DNA from: CADEED01 sp035525785
Lineage (GTDB): Bacteria > Pseudomonadota > Gammaproteobacteria > Steroidobacterales > Steroidobacteraceae
Direction: 5' to 3'
DNA length: 64,000 bases
NCBI GenBank assembly: GCA_035525785.1
Contig: DATLDQ010000127.1
Span: 75,382 to 139,381 of the forward strand
Made by a program: the position numbers and the translations under genes. The notes beneath the pieces are model-generated. The model saw nothing but the letters and a program-made list of their open reading frames with translations. It searched no databases and had not been told where the DNA came from. Below, piece after piece: positions 1-7,091 of the stretch (position 1 is the first letter of the stretch; every line of letters begins with the position of its first letter).

Positions 1-435
1 GGGATCGGGAACCAGCATGCGGCCGTGGCGCGCGGCGGCTGCGGTCAGGCAGAAATCTTCGTAGGCCACCGGCATGCCGAAGCGGCGCGCACGGATCCAC
101 TGCGGCAGGAACTCGAGGTGGTCGATGCGCGCGCCCGTGGAGCCGTAGGCATGGAAGAATGGCGCCGCCTGCCCGGTGGCGTCCTGGAACTGCTTGCCGA
201 GCGTGAACGCGCCTCGGGTCGCAGCGAGCAGCCGGCCTTCGTCGATACGCAGGCGAGCATGCAGGGCCTCGAGCGCGGGCAGCGCGGCATGGCCATCCGC
301 GGCATCCACGCCGGCGGGTAGTTCGACCGCCGTCACACGCAGCCCGGACGGACCAAGCGCGGACTGCATGACGCAAGCCGCGAGCCACAGCGGTGCGTCC
401 CGCCCGACGATGGCGAGGTGCTGGACCGCGCTCAT
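1..435 (-). CDS. Halogenase-family paralogue with degenerate motifs (3' end outside window)
   Basis: N-terminal 145 codons of a protein that continues beyond the left edge. It aligns by eye along its length with the halogenase-family protein encoded just upstream. Where the neighbour has the FAD-binding stretch GGGSAGW this one has GRDAPLW (residues 11-17). The GVGEATLP motif is replaced by ADGHAALP (about 46-53), and the position of the catalytic lysine (FKLG) reads FTLG (T78). The ATG overlaps the stop of the upstream gene (ATGA), so the two are probably translationally coupled. I infer a non-catalytic partner or substrate-binding paralogue. The C-terminal half, including the WxWxIP region, cannot be seen. 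Family membership is reasonably sure; loss of activity is inference. Confidence 0.75.
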   Translation of the reverse strand, partial: MSAVQHLAIVGRDAPLWLAACVMQSALGPSGLRVTAVELPAGVDAADGHAALPALEALHARLRIDEGRLLAATRGAFTLGKQFQDATGQAAPFFHAYGSTGARIDHLEFLPQWIRARRFGMPVAYEDFCLTAAAARHGRMLVPDP

Positions 436-1964
436 GTCGTTGCCGCTCTTTTCATCGGCGCCTCGCCGTACCGCGCGATCACGTCGGCGTGCGACGGCAT
501 GTCATCGACGTGCGCCGCCACCTCGGCATGCAGCTCGCGCAACTTGGCCGAGAGCTCTTCGGTAGGGATGAAATCCGCGAGACGGTCATACGTGCGTGGC
601 ATCAGGCCCTGGCCGAACAGCACCGCGAGCCAGCTGTCGCGCGAAAAGAAACCGTCCTTGTAGTAAGGCACGTGGCCGCGAGCGGCGAACAGGTCCAGCT
701 TGTGCCTGAGGCTCTCGGGTAGTGGATAGGTACGCACATGGTCCCACAGCGGTTCGCCGAAGCGGCGGTTGGCCACGTAGTGCAGGATCAGGAAGTCACG
801 GATGCGTTCGTACAGCGAATCGGACGAACGGTTGAATTCATCGGCGAGCCGCTCGTCGGGTTGCGGCGCCTCGGGCGTGGGCAGCAGCCGTAGCATGTCC
901 TGGATGCCCTTCTGTATGAGAAACAGGCTGGTCGACTCCAGGGGTTCGAGGAAGCCGCTCGCGAGCCCGATGCCGACGCAGTTCTTCTTCCACGCCTGCA
1001 AACGGCGCCCGGCACGGAATTTCAGCAGTTTGGGTTCCATCAACGCCGGCGCATCGAGCTGAGCCAGCAACGTGGCGCGGGCCTCGTCCTCGCTGACGAA
1101 GCGCGTCGAGAATACGTGCCCGTTGCCCGTACGGTGCTGCAGCGGGATGCGCCAGATCCATCCGCCCTTGCGCGCGATGGAACGCGTGTACGGCGTGAAA
1201 TCGACGCTGCGCTCGCAGGGCACCGCCCAGGCGCGGTCGCAGGGCAGCCACTGCGTCCAGTCTTCCCAGGTGCTGCCTAGCTTCTCGCCGAGCAACAGTG
1301 AGCGAAAGCCGCTGCAGTCCACGAAAAAATCGCCGGCTATCTTCTGGCCGGACTTGAGCGTGAGCTTGCTGACGTTGCCGGAGTTGGCGTCGAGCCCCAC
1401 CTCGACGACCTGGCCTTCGATGCGTTTGACGCCCCTGGCAGTCGCCCAGCGGCGCAGGAAGGCTGCATAGAGACCCGCGTCGAAATGATAGGCGTACCCG
1501 TAGAACGTCGAGCGTGGTTTCTTGAAATCCGGGAAGTCGAAGGCGTTGCGGCGGCAGGCGCGCACTGCCACAGAATATTCCTCGAGCGGCGCGGGCTGCA
1601 GGCCGAGCTGACGCGCGCGCATCCAGTGATGCTGGAACTCGACGCCGCCCCAGAGCTGGCCGAAGGAGCCGAAAGGATGCACGTAGTGTTCGCCGGGCCA
1701 ATCCCAGTCGCGGAATTCGATCCCCAGCTTGAACGTGCCGTGCGTCTCGCGCAGGAACTGCGCTTCGTCCATCTTCAGGAGCTCGTTGAAGTCGCGCAGC
1801 GCCGGCAGCGTCGCCTCGCCCACGCCCACCGTGCCGATCTCCTCGGACTCGATGAGCGTCAGCGAGTAGCGCTGCGGATGCAGTACCTGCGCGCAGGCGG
1901 CCGCGCACATCCAGCCGGCCGAGCCGCCGCCGACGATGACGATGTGCAGGGGCGTTGCAGGCAT
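432..1964 (-). CDS. Flavin-dependent tryptophan halogenase family protein
   Basis: About 510 residues, typical of PrnA/RebH-like FAD-dependent halogenases. Family marks: FAD-binding GGGSAGW (12-18), GVGEATLP (47-54), a lysine in GTFKLGIEF at residue 79 (the numbering of the catalytic lysine in characterised members), WIWRIP (269-274, the WxWxIP signature) and FLEPLESTSL (338-347). I chose the ATG at 1964 because it puts the FAD motif at the usual distance and has GAGAG just upstream. In-frame ATGs at 1976 and 1994 are alternatives, and 1976 lies in the stem of a hairpin. The gene follows the TBDR gene on the same strand. In TBDR loci of this kind the substrate of such proteins is generally unknown, so true tryptophan halogenation should not be assumed. 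Confidence 0.88.
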   Translation of the reverse strand: MPATPLHIVIVGGGSAGWMCAAACAQVLHPQRYSLTLIESEEIGTVGVGEATLPALRDFNELLKMDEAQFLRETHGTFKLGIEFRDWDWPGEHYVHPFGSFGQLWGGVEFQHHWMRARQLGLQPAPLEEYSVAVRACRRNAFDFPDFKKPRSTFYGYAYHFDAGLYAAFLRRWATARGVKRIEGQVVEVGLDANSGNVSKLTLKSGQKIAGDFFVDCSGFRSLLLGEKLGSTWEDWTQWLPCDRAWAVPCERSVDFTPYTRSIARKGGWIWRIPLQHRTGNGHVFSTRFVSEDEARATLLAQLDAPALMEPKLLKFRAGRRLQAWKKNCVGIGLASGFLEPLESTSLFLIQKGIQDMLRLLPTPEAPQPDERLADEFNRSSDSLYERIRDFLILHYVANRRFGEPLWDHVRTYPLPESLRHKLDLFAARGHVPYYKDGFFSRDSWLAVLFGQGLMPRTYDRLADFIPTEELSAKLRELHAEVAAHVDDMPSHADVIARYGEAPMKRAATT

Positions 1965-1973
1965 TCGAACTCT

Positions 1974-2025
1974 CATCGCAGGTGCCGGCACCAAGAGGAG
2001 GGGGATGGCCCCGGCACCTGCGATG
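1974..2025 (-). repeat. Intercistronic 15-bp perfect inverted repeat between TBDR and halogenase genes
   Basis: The arm at 1974-1988 and the arm at 2011-2025 are perfect reverse complements (15 bp) around a 22-nt loop. On the transcript strand the loop contains CCTCCTC, which could pair with a Shine-Dalgarno sequence. The distal arm ends in an in-frame ATG (1976) of the halogenase gene. There is no T-tract, so this is more likely an mRNA stability, attenuation or translation-control element than a simple terminator. Confidence 0.7.
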
Positions 2026-2028
2026 TCC

Positions 2029-5000
2029 TCAGTACTTGAACCGCACGCCTAGCTGCACGCGACGGTCGTTGCGTACCCAGCCCGAGTCGAGCTTCACCGG
2101 CCTGGCTCCCGGCGTCAGCGTCGAATCACCGAACACTTGTTGCTGCGTGATGGCAGTGGTGTCGAGCAGATTCGACACGTCCAGCGAGAGCTCCACGTTG
2201 TCGGTCGCCGAGTAGCGCGCGGAGAGGTCGAGATAGCCCGCGTCCTTCTGCCATACCGGCAGGCCGACGCAGCAGTCGAGGTTCGCGGTCACGAACTCCG
2301 AGCGCCAGCTGTAGGCGAGGCGCGCGCCTATCTTCTGGTACTCGTAGAGGCCCACGACGTTGTACGAGTGGTCGGAGATGCCCGCGAGGCGGTGCGAGTC
2401 GATCACGTTGCTGGCGAAGGACAGCGGATTGCCATTGCTGCCGGTGCCACCGGTCGATTGGTTGTTGCCGCCGCCGAACGCGGTGGTGCTGCCGGGTAGA
2501 TAGCCGGCCTGCACCGCCAGGTTGGAGTTGTTGATGTCCTCCTGCTTGGTGCGCGTGTAGTTGAGCTGCACGCCCAGCCCCGACCATGCGCCCGGCAGGG
2601 CGTCGAAGAACGTCTGGTAAGCGACTTCGAAACCCTTGAGGGTGCCGCCGTTGCCCGGGTCGTTGGATGGACCGCGGATCACGACCACCTGCTCGGCGCC
2701 GTTGTTCTCCAGCAGACGGTCGGCGCGGCCGTACGCGATGGCGTTCTCGAGCCGCTTGTAGAACAGTCCGAACGTGAGGGAGCTGCTCTTGCTGAGGTAC
2801 GCCTCGTACGACAGGTCGAAGTTGTCGGCCTCGATGGGCTTGAGGCCCGCGTAGCCGGCCTCCGCCGAGAACACGAAGTTGTAGCCCGTCACCTGGCCCT
2901 GCGCATTCCTGACGAGATAGGGCGAGCTGTTGCTGGTGTCGATTGGCGGCGCGTTGATCGCCACCGAGTTGCGCAGCAGGCCGAAGTCCGGACGCGACAT
3001 CCCCTTGGAGTAGCCGAAGCGCATGAACTGCCTGTCGGTGAACCCCAATCGCACGTTGAAGCTCGGCAGCACGTTGGTATAGCTCTTGTCGAGCGTGTTC
3101 GCCGTGCTGGCGCCGTTACTGAACGCGAGCAGCGCGGGTGTGAGCCAGCACTGGATGTCCGTCGCCTGATTCGGTGCGTTGTTGCTCGGGTCGCAGGTAC
3201 CCTGGCCGGACGCGACCGCCGTGTTGTACCAGTTGGCGATAGGGAAGCCGACCTGGCCATGGCTGGACACGTCAGTCTGCACCAAGCGCACGCCGATATT
3301 GCCCACCACGTTGACGCTGCCGATGTTTGCGTCATCGCCACCGAAGCGGAGCATCAGGTATGCGGCTTTGCTCTTCTCCTTGACGTCCAGGATCTCGGAC
3401 GGCACGAAGCAACCTTCACCGGGCACGTTCGCCGTGCGATCGCACAGCGGATTCCAGCCCTGCGGTGCATTCACGTTGCGGTCGGCGAGGCCTTCGGTGT
3501 GCAGATCGTAGTCCCGCAACGTGGCGCGATTCAGGAACACCAGCGGGCTGCCGCCAATCGAGCTGCCATCGTAGTGGCCCGAGAGATCCACCGATTCCCA
3601 GATGCCGCCCGGGTAGCCATTGAACGTGCTCGTGCCGCAGGCGCCATAGGGCGCTGCCGTGGTGTTGTCGATGTTGAAGCCAGGGCCATTGCAACCCCAA
3701 GCGGGCGCGATCGGCGCCCAGTTGTAGCTCGAGTAGCGAACCTTCTGCTCGCGGTCGGCGAATCGCACGCCTGCCTTGAGCGAAGACAGCCAGCCGCCAC
3801 TGCCGAGGTCGTATTCCACGTCGGCGCGCGCCGCGACTTCGTCGGCGTCGTTGTTTTCCCAATGGTCCTGGATGAACTGCATCCAGTAGTTGTGCGGGTT
3901 CGCGAGGAAGCCTTCCGCGTAGTTGACGTTGGGACCCGGCGACAGCGCGATTTTCGGCGTGCCGTCCTTGTTGGTCGAGTAGTCCACCGCCGCGAGGCTG
4001 TTGGCCGCGACCAGGATGTCGTAGTTGTTGGTACGCGCCTTGATGTACTGCAGATCGAAATTCGTATGCAGGTCCTCGGTCACATCCCACTTCACGTTGA
4101 ACGAGAAGTCGCGCGTCTGTTCGTCGTGATCGAAGATGCGGGCTTCATCGCTGACGTTGCTGCCGGTGGTGCAGAGGCCGCCGCAGGCGTCCTGGCCGTT
4201 CACGAACGGCAGGCCGGGTACGGCCGAGCCATGATTGATGTTGGATGCACTGGTCGCATCACCGAAGCCCGGGTCGCTCGCCAGCTGACCGATGTGGCCG
4301 GATTGCAGCATGCCGCGGTCGTCGAAGCCGAAGCTGCCGTCGATCGGCCGCATTCCGGGCGAGCCCTGCGGCGCCCACACCGGCGTGCCGAAGCCGGAAC
4401 CGGTGGGCCAGCTGATGTTCGCGCTGCGCTCTATCCATGGATTCTCATAGCGAGAATGGATGGCGTTGAGCGTCAGCACCAGGTCCTTGGCGTCGTTCTC
4501 GTATTGAAGAGTGAGCGCGGCGCCGGTGCGGGTGCGGTCATAGTCGACTTGCGAGAAGTTCACCTGGCCCGGCGCGTAGCGCCAGCCGCTGCCGCCAAAC
4601 GGGCTGTTGTTGCAGACGATGTCGCCGTTGCCATCCACGTTCGCGGCCGGGAACGCTCCGCCCGCCTGCGGATAGTCGGAGCACAGCGTGGCGATGCGCG
4701 TCATGTTGACGGCTTCGGTGCGCGTCACGATGTTCGAGTAGGCGAGGTTCGCGAGCAGACCGAATCGTCCGCCTGCCGTGTCCCAGGTGTTGCTGTACAC
4801 GCCCGAGGCTTCGTAAGTCGGCTCCTCGGAACGGCTGCCGTAGTTCACACGGCCCGTGAGCGCGATGGCCTGGCCATCGGAATCGAGCGGCATGCGTGTG
4901 CGCAGGTTGACCACGCCGGCGATGCCGCCTTCGACCATCTCGGCGGTCTGGTTCTTGTACGTATCGACGCCCGCCATGAGCTCGGGCGAGATGTCGTTGA

Positions 5001-5481
5001 AATTGAGACCGCGGTAGCCATCGGCGGAGAAGCTGTCGCGACCGTTGAACTGCGTGCGCACGAACGTGAGGCCGCGCACCAGCACCGTGGCCGGCTCGGC
5101 CGAAAAGTGGTTGCTGTCGTCGCTCGACTGCAGTCGCGACACCGTGATGCCCGGCACGCGTTGCAACGCTTCGGCGACGGACTTGTCGGGGAAGGCGCCG
5201 ATGTCCGTGGCGGTGATCGAATCCATGAACGTGTCGGAGTTGAGCTTCAAGCCCTGTGCCGACTCGAGTGACGCGCGCAGGCCGGTGACCACGACCTCCT
5301 GCACGTCTTCGGCCTGCTGCCCCTGGTCCTGCGCGAAGGCGGGATTGATGAACACGCTGCCGCCGACGATGGTGAACAGCGCGCGCGAGCCGAGCCGCGA
5401 GATCGAATCGAGGTGTGGAATCGCGGACGCGCTCCGGATGTCGCCGAGCCCGCGGGTCGGCAGTTTGTTGCGGATTTTCAT
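2029..5481 (-). CDS. TonB-dependent outer-membrane receptor, Xanthomonas/Caulobacter carbohydrate type
   Basis: 1150 residues. The N-terminus has a long signal sequence with its hydrophobic part at about 34-50 and a likely cleavage after AFA (50). A TonB-box-like EVVVTG follows at 62-67, then a plug domain (FPDKSVAEALQRVPGI and the GGIAGVVNLRT plug end) and a long beta-barrel ending in VRFKY, with the aromatic last residue usual for outer-membrane barrels. Size and sequence style match the large TonB-Xanth-Caul receptors used to import oligosaccharides. It is divergent from a LacI-family regulator and followed by two halogenase-family genes. With the xylanase nearby, xylo-oligosaccharides are the best substrate guess (inference). 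Confidence 0.92.
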   Translation of the reverse strand: MKIRNKLPTRGLGDIRSASAIPHLDSISRLGSRALFTIVGGSVFINPAFAQDQGQQAEDVQEVVVTGLRASLESAQGLKLNSDTFMDSITATDIGAFPDKSVAEALQRVPGITVSRLQSSDDSNHFSAEPATVLVRGLTFVRTQFNGRDSFSADGYRGLNFNDISPELMAGVDTYKNQTAEMVEGGIAGVVNLRTRMPLDSDGQAIALTGRVNYGSRSEEPTYEASGVYSNTWDTAGGRFGLLANLAYSNIVTRTEAVNMTRIATLCSDYPQAGGAFPAANVDGNGDIVCNNSPFGGSGWRYAPGQVNFSQVDYDRTRTGAALTLQYENDAKDLVLTLNAIHSRYENPWIERSANISWPTGSGFGTPVWAPQGSPGMRPIDGSFGFDDRGMLQSGHIGQLASDPGFGDATSASNINHGSAVPGLPFVNGQDACGGLCTTGSNVSDEARIFDHDEQTRDFSFNVKWDVTEDLHTNFDLQYIKARTNNYDILVAANSLAAVDYSTNKDGTPKIALSPGPNVNYAEGFLANPHNYWMQFIQDHWENNDADEVAARADVEYDLGSGGWLSSLKAGVRFADREQKVRYSSYNWAPIAPAWGCNGPGFNIDNTTAAPYGACGTSTFNGYPGGIWESVDLSGHYDGSSIGGSPLVFLNRATLRDYDLHTEGLADRNVNAPQGWNPLCDRTANVPGEGCFVPSEILDVKEKSKAAYLMLRFGGDDANIGSVNVVGNIGVRLVQTDVSSHGQVGFPIANWYNTAVASGQGTCDPSNNAPNQATDIQCWLTPALLAFSNGASTANTLDKSYTNVLPSFNVRLGFTDRQFMRFGYSKGMSRPDFGLLRNSVAINAPPIDTSNSSPYLVRNAQGQVTGYNFVFSAEAGYAGLKPIEADNFDLSYEAYLSKSSSLTFGLFYKRLENAIAYGRADRLLENNGAEQVVVIRGPSNDPGNGGTLKGFEVAYQTFFDALPGAWSGLGVQLNYTRTKQEDINNSNLAVQAGYLPGSTTAFGGGNNQSTGGTGSNGNPLSFASNVIDSHRLAGISDHSYNVVGLYEYQKIGARLAYSWRSEFVTANLDCCVGLPVWQKDAGYLDLSARYSATDNVELSLDVSNLLDTTAITQQQVFGDSTLTPGARPVKLDSGWVRNDRRVQLGVRFKY

Positions 5482-5495
5482 GAGCCCCCTTGTAC

Positions 5496-5610
5496 GTTTT
5501 GCGTAGATTTGCGCTGGCGTATGCCGCGTATTCGCCTAAACAATGCGAATACAGTACCCACGTTGCAGAAAGTTGCGCAATAGCTGGGCGCGGTTTTGCG
5601 TAAATTTGCG
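5496..5610. repeat. Two 18-bp direct repeats in the divergent TBDR/LacI promoter region
   Basis: GTTTTGCGTAGATTTGCG at 5496-5513 and GTTTTGCGTAAATTTGCG at 5593-5610 differ at one base and start 97 bp apart. Each contains TTTGCG twice with a one-turn spacing. One copy lies just upstream of the TBDR start, the other closer to the regulator start. They look like a transcription-factor binding pair, possibly permitting DNA looping (inference). Confidence 0.6.
5528..5552. promoter_or_regulatory. Perfect 8-bp inverted repeat, candidate operator
   Basis: GTATTCGC (5528-5535) and GCGAATAC (5545-5552) are perfect reverse complements separated by 9 bp, in the region between the divergent TBDR and LacI genes and between the two 18-bp direct repeats. 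The 8-bp palindrome TTGCGCAA lies close by at 5573-5580. No T-tract follows, so an operator is more likely than a terminator. Confidence 0.4.
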
Positions 5611-5646
5611 TGAGGCGTTATGGTGTGCCACGGCGTCCGGAAGGAC

Positions 5647-5660
5647 TGCGAGCGCTAACA
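5647..5660 (+). promoter_or_regulatory. LacI-type operator-like site (xyl-box-like) before the regulator gene
   Basis: TGCGAGCGCTAACA, 30 bp upstream of the regulator ATG. It matches the reverse complement of the site before the xylanase (TGACAGCGCTAACA) at 12 of 14 positions, including a shared AGCGCTAACA. The central AGCGCT with CpG is typical of LacI-family operators. It also resembles the xylan-regulon box described for Xanthomonas (from memory TGGTAGCGCTAACA, 12/14). Probable autoregulatory site that may also act on the TBDR promoter. Confidence 0.55.
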
Positions 5661-5690
5661 AAACTCGAAATTGCGGGAGCCCGACCGGCG

Positions 5691-6716
5691 ATGACCCCGA
5701 AGAAGAAGGACGAAACCAGCGGCACGATCACGCTCGAGCGGCTGGCGAAGCTCGCGAAGGTGTCGATCTCGACCGTGTCGCGCGCGCTCAACGATCACCC
5801 TTCGATCAGTGGCGCGACGAAGAAGCAGTTGTGGGCGCTCGCGCGCAAGCATGGCTACGAATTCCGCCGGCACATGCCCGTGAGCCCGATCGGCGCCGAA
5901 GGCGCGATCATCGTCGTCACGCCGCGCGTGCGTGGGCGGCCGCTGCCGCTATCGCATCCGTTCTTCCTGGAGCTGCTGGCCAGCATCGGCGAGGCGGCGC
6001 GCGATCGCGGCTGTGATTTCACGGTGAGCCACCTGACGCCGGCCAACTACGAGGACCTGGTGCACGCCACGACCACGGGTCGCGCGAACGGCGTGATTTT
6101 TCTCGGCCAGGGTGTCCTGCACGAAGAACTCAATCGGCTCGCGGAAACCGACAGCCGCTTCGTCGTGTGGGGCGCTCAGATTCCCGGCCAGAAATACTGC
6201 ACCGTGGGTACCGACAATCTGCTGGGCGGCAAGCGCGCGACGCAGCACCTCATCAAGCTCGGCCGGCGCCGCATCGTGTTCCTCGGTGGCAGCGACCCTG
6301 AGGCTTCACAGCGATACCGCGGTTTCGCCGAAGCGCTGCAGGAAGCCGACATCACGCTCGATGACGAGCTCGTCGGCCGCGTGGAATTCGAAGCCGAGTC
6401 GGCCGAGGCGGCGATCGACGGGCTGTTGCGCCGCAAGGTTCCCTTCGACGGCGTCGTCGCGGCAAGCGACCTCATCGCGCTGGGCGCGATCCGCGCGCTG
6501 CATCGTGGGCAGCTCGACGTGCCGCGCGACGTTTCGGTGGTGGGCTACGACAACAACCTGCTGAGCCGGCTGAGCACGCCCACGTTGAGCACCGTGCAGC
6601 AGGACATCCCCAAGGCCGGCCGGGTGCTCGTGTCCAAGCTGCTGGAATGGAGCGGGGATGCGCGGCCGGAGATGCTGTCGACCGAGCTGATCATTCGTGA
6701 ATCTTGCGGTGCCTGA
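5691..6716 (+). CDS. LacI/GalR-family transcriptional regulator (probable xylan-locus regulator)
   Basis: 341 residues from the ATG at 5691; the frame is open further upstream, but this start puts the DNA-binding domain at the N-terminus and has GGGAG about 11 nt before it. Residues 13-60 form the LacI helix-turn-helix (TLERLAKLAKVSISTVSRALNDH) and hinge. The rest is a periplasmic-binding-protein-like sugar sensor domain, with VNGVIFLGQG-type, GGKRAT and VVGYDN segments usual in the family. Divergent from the TBDR gene and upstream of the GH11 xylanase. Two operator-like sites with a shared core flank it. I infer sugar-relieved repression of receptor and xylanase. Confidence 0.9.
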   Translation: MTPKKKDETSGTITLERLAKLAKVSISTVSRALNDHPSISGATKKQLWALARKHGYEFRRHMPVSPIGAEGAIIVVTPRVRGRPLPLSHPFFLELLASIGEAARDRGCDFTVSHLTPANYEDLVHATTTGRANGVIFLGQGVLHEELNRLAETDSRFVVWGAQIPGQKYCTVGTDNLLGGKRATQHLIKLGRRRIVFLGGSDPEASQRYRGFAEALQEADITLDDELVGRVEFEAESAEAAIDGLLRRKVPFDGVVAASDLIALGAIRALHRGQLDVPRDVSVVGYDNNLLSRLSTPTLSTVQQDIPKAGRVLVSKLLEWSGDARPEMLSTELIIRESCGA

Positions 6717-6761
6717 CGGCACCTCGGGCGTGAATCTTGCGGTGCCTCACGTGGCCTCGGG
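6696..6761 (+). repeat. Tandem 33-bp duplication at the 3' end of the regulator gene
   Basis: Unit 1 (6696-6728) and unit 2 (6729-6761) agree at 29 of 33 positions. Unit 1 carries the last six sense codons and the TGA stop of the regulator. In unit 2 the same position reads TCA, so the stop depends on one of the differing bases. Unit 1 also contains a GGTGCC/GGCACC hairpin (6708-6723) across the stop codon. Confidence 0.75.
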
Positions 6762-7091
6762 CGTGCCTCGCGGCGCCTGATGGCAGCGGGCCCGCGTGCT
6801 GCATCACCCAATCGCTCGCTCCGCAGGCGGCATCCAGCGGCGCTCAATCGAGTCCGGGAAAAATCTTCCGGCGTCCGGGATCTTGTTAGCGCTGTCATCC
6901 CCGTTCGCTGATTGACTCCGGGCTTCGCCGCGGCGATAACTGGCCGGCCGCAGGAAGCGGTGCCACCCGACAAGGAGGTTCGCCGCAAACGGAACGCGGA
7001 AAGTCCGTTCGCCGGCACCATCACACCAACTAGTTAGTCGTTCAATACTGACGCGGGCCATGGTGGCACGCGTCGACGAAGGGGAGTATTC
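6717..7091 (+). other. Intergenic region between the LacI gene and the xylanase gene
   Basis: 375 bp without a supported gene. It holds the second 33-bp repeat unit, an operator-like site at 6884-6897, and the ribosome-binding site of the xylanase gene (AAGGGGAG, 7079-7086). An 85-codon minus-strand reading frame here has no family resemblance or good start and is not called. Confidence 0.7.
6884..6897 (-). promoter_or_regulatory. LacI-type operator-like site (xyl-box-like) before the xylanase gene
   Basis: TGTTAGCGCTGTCA on the plus strand; its complement TGACAGCGCTAACA shares AGCGCTAACA and the leading TG with the site before the LacI gene. It lies 194 bp before the xylanase ATG, in the promoter-containing gap. 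The shared element ties the xylanase to the divergent receptor/regulator locus. Confidence 0.6.

Noticed and set aside
432..1964. Reading the halogenase gene as part of an antibiotic biosynthetic cluster
   Set aside because: No carrier proteins, synthetases or tailoring enzymes are near. The TBDR and xylan context fits better.
3259..5271. 670-codon plus-strand open frame antisense to the TonB-dependent receptor
   Set aside because: Arg/Val/Ala/His-rich translation without domains. The minus strand encodes a complete receptor with all family motifs; long antisense frames are expected at this GC content.
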